A DNA stretch of 64,000 nucleotides. Origin: Lachnospiraceae bacterium (GTDB lineage: Bacteria > Bacillota > Clostridia > Lachnospirales > Lachnospiraceae). The DNA lies in contig CP107199.1 of NCBI GenBank assembly GCA_025758065.1, forward strand, positions 496,001 through 560,000, read 5' to 3'. Both the position numbers and the translations under genes were made by a program. The notes under the pieces are model-generated. The model was not told the origin of the DNA. It searched no databases and worked only from the letters and a program-made list of their open reading frames with translations. Of the stretch, positions 61,128 to 64,000 are shown one piece after another; the first letter of the stretch is position 1, and each line of letters begins with the position of its first letter.

Positions 61128-61442
61128 TCAGTCATACCGGTTATGGGATTTCTTAAAAACCTTCAACTGTTTAATAATACGATTTGCATACTTAGGATTA
61201 TTTTCCGTAACCCATGTTTCAATACCGGAGGTATCAAAGATAGTCATGCCAGCAAGATCAGGATTCCGTTTTTGGCATATCGGTTCGGTCAGATTTACAA
61301 GATGGTCGAACATAGATTGTAAGTCCGATAAGAAATCCTGTTTAAAGCGGGTAAATTTAGAAGCATCTGGTGCAAGCTTGCTTGCAGAGGATTTGTGACC
61401 CTGGGACCCGCCAAAAACATGAGTAAGAAGCCATTTTTTGAA
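61128..61442 (-). pseudogene. transposase fragment
   Basis: One open frame reads HVFGGSQGHKSSASKLAPDA, SKFTRFKQDFLSDLQSMFDH and LVNLTEPICQKRN, then MTIFDTSGIETWVTENNPKY and ends in RIIKQLKVFKKSHNRYD. This looks like an internal part of a DDE transposase (IFDTSGIE as the first Asp region). There is no start or remainder. I cannot name the IS family with confidence. Confidence 0.55.
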
Positions 61443-61482
61443 GAAAAATACCTTTTGACCCCAACATCTTCCATTTCTATGT

Positions 61483-62355
61483 TTACATCAGTTTCCCATA
61501 CATTTCAGGCCGTCTGTCCCGGAAAAGTCCCCAGGAAAGGCGGTCTTCCATCAGCTGGTCCAGGTCAAAGGTAGCTGCGATAAAACCTTCTTCCTGTCTT
61601 CCCATGGATACCTGTACCTCGCCACAGCCGTCTGTGATAAAAGATGATCCGTAGAATACCAGGGAAGAACTCTGTCCTGCATTTTCTGCACATGGCTCTA
61701 CCCGTTCCTCGCCTACCCGGTTCGCTGCAATTACAGGCACCAGATTAGAGGCGCTATGTCCCTGCATACATCTTCTCCAGTGAGGCATACTGTCTGTAGA
61801 AAGGATGGGTTCACTGCCAATGGCCGTTGGATACAGAAGGATTTCTGCGCCTTCCACTGCCATAGCTCTGGCAGTCTCCGGAAACCACTGGTCCCAACAG
61901 ATGCCAACACCCACTTTTCCGTAAGCTGTATCAAATACCTTAAAACCAGTATCTCCCGGTGTAAAATAAAATTTTTCCTGATAAAAATGATCATCTGGGA
62001 TATGGGTTTTCCGGTAAACTCCCAGAATGGAACCGTCTGCATCGATCATGGCAACGGAATTAAACAGCCGGTTTACATCTCTTTCATAAAAACTGATTGG
62101 GATCACTACCTGCAGGCTGGCGCAAACTCTCTGGAAATAGCGCACTGCCGGATTTTCCATCACCGGCGTGGCAAACTGATAGTAATCATATCTGCGCTCC
62201 TGGCAGAAATACTGGCGTTCAAACAGCTCCGGAAGAAGGATCACCTGCGCTCCTTCTGCTGCTGCCTGACGTACCAGAACCTCTGCTTTTTCTATGTTTT
62301 CTGCTACATTTCTGCTGCAGCACATCTGAACTGCGGCACATCTTACGTTTCTCAC
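61483..62355 (-). CDS. aguB: N-carbamoylputrescine amidase
   Basis: 290 residues of the nitrilase superfamily. Catalytic triad: Glu in VILLPELFERQYFCQ, Lys in YRKTHIPDDHFYQEKFYF and Cys in VGVGICWDQWFPETARAMA. These neighbouring sequences are typical of AguB. It hydrolyses N-carbamoylputrescine to putrescine, CO2 and ammonia. I place the start at a GTG at 62355 (VRNVRCAAVQM) because AAGGAG is 9 nt upstream and the length fits the family; an ATG at 62424 gives an unlikely charged extension. It follows aguA by 134 bp. Confidence 0.92.
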   Translation of the reverse strand: MRNVRCAAVQMCCSRNVAENIEKAEVLVRQAAAEGAQVILLPELFERQYFCQERRYDYYQFATPVMENPAVRYFQRVCASLQVVIPISFYERDVNRLFNSVAMIDADGSILGVYRKTHIPDDHFYQEKFYFTPGDTGFKVFDTAYGKVGVGICWDQWFPETARAMAVEGAEILLYPTAIGSEPILSTDSMPHWRRCMQGHSASNLVPVIAANRVGEERVEPCAENAGQSSSLVFYGSSFITDGCGEVQVSMGRQEEGFIAATFDLDQLMEDRLSWGLFRDRRPEMYGKLM

Positions 62356-62489
62356 TTGCTGTTTCTCCTTCTTTCCTTCGATCTGACATTCCTGTTTATG
62401 TTTGATCCGTTGTTTTTCCAACATTCAAAAGATTCTCACCATTTTTACATCAGTTGACAATTTTTTCTGTTACCGCGGGCTGTCACACC

Positions 62490-63668
62490 TTATTTCCCAA
62501 TGCCAGAAGGTATCTGCTGTGTAATGCAGTGGATATTTCCGCCCCCTATAATGATCGCCCGGGCGTCAATAGGGCAGATCCTGCGCTCAGGGAACAGCTT
62601 TCCTAAAATATCACAGGCCAGCTTATCATGTTTATCCTGAAACTGTGGAACCAGAACTGCTTCATTTGCAATATAGAAATTTACATAGCTGGCTGCCAGC
62701 CGTTCTCCTGCTTCTCTGGTATCTTCTCCCGGCTCAAACATAAGCCCTTTTAAGTCTTGTTCCTGGATACATACCGGCTTCTCAGGAATTGGCAGCTTAT
62801 GTATCATAAACTTTCTGCCCTTTGCATCTGTTTCATTTTCCAGAATCTGGTAATCTTCTATAGAAAGAGCATACTGGGGATCCTCTTTCTCATCTGTCCA
62901 GGCTAAAACAACTTCTCCCGGCTTTACAAAGGCGCACACATTATCTATGTGTTCATTAGTCTCATCCTGCCATATGCCATTTTTCAGCCAGATGACCTTT
63001 TCTGCTCCCAGATATTCACAAAGCTTCTTTTCAATCTCTTCTTTTGTAAGATGGGGGTTTCTTCCGGGACTTAGGAGGCATGCCTCTGTTACTAATAAAG
63101 TTCCTTCCCCGTCACTGTGGATGGAACCGCCTTCCAGCACAAAATCACCGACATCATACACCGGATAATCAAGGGCATCGCAGATTGCCTCTGCTGCAGC
63201 ATCGTCCTTTTCCCAGCTTGCATAAAGGCCATCCACTTCTCCACCCCAGGCATTAAAACGCCAGTTTATGCCACGAACTTCCTTTCTGGCATTTTTAACA
63301 AAGGTAGGTCCTACATCCCTTGCCCAGGCATCGTCCGTTTCTATAGGCAAAATATGGATCTTTTCTGACTTTCCGGAAAAAGCTGCCTTTGCAGACTCCA
63401 AGGAAGAAGGTCCTGCTAACATGTAAACCTCTTCTCCTTCTGCTATAGCCTCTGCGATTTTTGCAAAGGCTTTTCTGGCATCCTTTGCCCCATAGGCCCA
63501 GGAGCCGGGACGTTCCGGCCAGATTATAATGGTTCCTTTGTGTGGTTCAAACTCTCCCGGCATGTGAAATCCATCTGCTGCCGGCAGTGTTTTTAGTCTT
63601 TCTACCTGAACTGTTTTATCTGCTTGATCCATTTCAGCGGTCATATCTGTCTTTTCCACCATCACCAT
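62490..63668 (-). CDS. aguA: agmatine deiminase
   Basis: 392 residues of the Porphyromonas-type peptidylarginine deiminase family. Seen are MPGEFEPHKGTIIIWPERPG, DDAWARDVGPTF, GDFVLEGGSIHSDGEGTLLV, ETNEHIDNV and the catalytic Cys in IIIGGGNIHCITQQ. It converts agmatine to N-carbamoylputrescine. Its ATG overlaps the stop of nspC (TAATG), so the genes are coupled. Together with aguB it supplies putrescine. Confidence 0.94.
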   Translation of the reverse strand: MVMVEKTDMTAEMDQADKTVQVERLKTLPAADGFHMPGEFEPHKGTIIIWPERPGSWAYGAKDARKAFAKIAEAIAEGEEVYMLAGPSSLESAKAAFSGKSEKIHILPIETDDAWARDVGPTFVKNARKEVRGINWRFNAWGGEVDGLYASWEKDDAAAEAICDALDYPVYDVGDFVLEGGSIHSDGEGTLLVTEACLLSPGRNPHLTKEEIEKKLCEYLGAEKVIWLKNGIWQDETNEHIDNVCAFVKPGEVVLAWTDEKEDPQYALSIEDYQILENETDAKGRKFMIHKLPIPEKPVCIQEQDLKGLMFEPGEDTREAGERLAASYVNFYIANEAVLVPQFQDKHDKLACDILGKLFPERRICPIDARAIIIGGGNIHCITQQIPSGIGK

Positions 63669-64000
63669 TATGCCAGTCTCCCCTTAAAATCTCCATATCC
63701 AAAAGTACGGATAAGTTCACAGTCTCCGTCTTCTTTCATTACAGCGATCCCCGGAAGCGGGATCCCATTAAAAGTATTATTTTTCACCATGGAATAAATG
63801 GCCATATCCTGAAAATACAGCTTATCTCCCACATGGATCTGTTTATCAAAGGAATAATCCCCGATCACATCTCCCGCCAGACAAGTGCAGGAGGAAAGAC
63901 GGTAGGTAAATGCTTTTTCCCCCGCATTTCCACTATCCTTTAATGGCGGCCGGTATGGCATTTCCAGCACATCCGGCATATGACAGGCAGCAGAGGCATC
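63668..64000 (-). CDS. nspC: carboxynorspermidine decarboxylase, C-terminal part
   Basis: The frame is open to the window edge, giving 110 C-terminal residues starting DASAACHMPDVLEMPYRPPL. The motif with Cys and the following CLAGDVIGDYSFD (Cys-x-x-Gly-Asp) are typical of the fold-III PLP decarboxylase NspC. It decarboxylates carboxy(nor)spermidine in the alternative spermidine pathway that uses aspartate semialdehyde. First known gene of an nspC-aguA-aguB operon; the rest lies outside the window. Confidence 0.9.
   Translation of the reverse strand, partial: DASAACHMPDVLEMPYRPPLKDSGNAGEKAFTYRLSSCTCLAGDVIGDYSFDKQIHVGDKLYFQDMAIYSMVKNNTFNGIPLPGIAVMKEDGDCELIRTFGYGDFKGRLA

Overview
The window looks like a chromosomal segment of a low-to-mid GC, strictly anaerobic Clostridia, most likely Lachnospiraceae. 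The signs are strong AGGAGG-type ribosome binding sites, an [FeFe]-hydrogenase maturase (hydE), citrate lyase, tagaturonate reductase, TolC-like proteins in an apparently monoderm host, and a large Gram-positive-style glycan cluster. The assignment is inference; no rRNA or species-level marker is present and I recognise no tRNA.

Left part (1-32 kb) is metabolism and transport. It holds an esterase plus SLC13 permease under a divergent AraC regulator, uxaB behind paired operator-like dyads, xdhC, a histidine phosphatase, hydE, the citrate lyase operon citDEF with an aconitase-family hydratase and a divergent LysR regulator, asnB, an unassigned permease whose ribosome binding site is buried in a terminator-like hairpin, metY with a LysR regulator, AGCS and BCCT transporters, a zinc-dependent phospholipase C-like protein, a secreted metallo-beta-lactamase-fold protein, an HPr-like protein without its phosphorylation sites, and two TolC-like proteins with a TetR regulator. 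Decay is visible: a P-type ATPase tail, and the 3' end of an isocitrate dehydrogenase joined to the 5' end of a lysR gene.

Central part (33.5-55 kb), all on the minus strand, is a surface-glycan locus. It has CDP-dideoxyhexose synthesis (rfbF, rfbG, rfbH), a complete GDP-D-glycero-D-manno-heptose route (gmhA, gmhB, hddA, hddC), LicD, several GT2 enzymes, three large multispanning proteins of probable GT-C type, a roughly 1304-residue fusion (methyltransferase, kinase-like domain, coiled coil, GT2, GT4) and a Wzt-type ABC ATPase with a long C-terminal domain. The fusion next to Wzt resembles the WbdD/Wzt chain-termination and export module of Gram-negative O-antigens.

Right part (55-64 kb) has an IS1634-like element with an in-frame stop and 24-bp flanking direct repeats, threonine aldolase, a toxin-antitoxin pair followed by an AAA ATPase/PD-(D/E)XK protein, a transposase fragment, and a polyamine operon (nspC, aguA, aguB).

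The most unusual feature is a set of small dispersed elements. A 163-bp near-palindromic element (called P163 here) has four full copies of exactly 163 bp, two internally deleted 56-bp copies and several fragments. Eight of them lie 18-28 bp upstream of a start codon, always in the same orientation. A second family (MITE-A) and a third (MITE-B, one copy inserted inside a P163 copy) supply the stop codon and C-terminus of neighbouring ORFs. Four giant imperfect hairpins of 157-194 bp also occur, three of which share an apical motif although their stems are unrelated.
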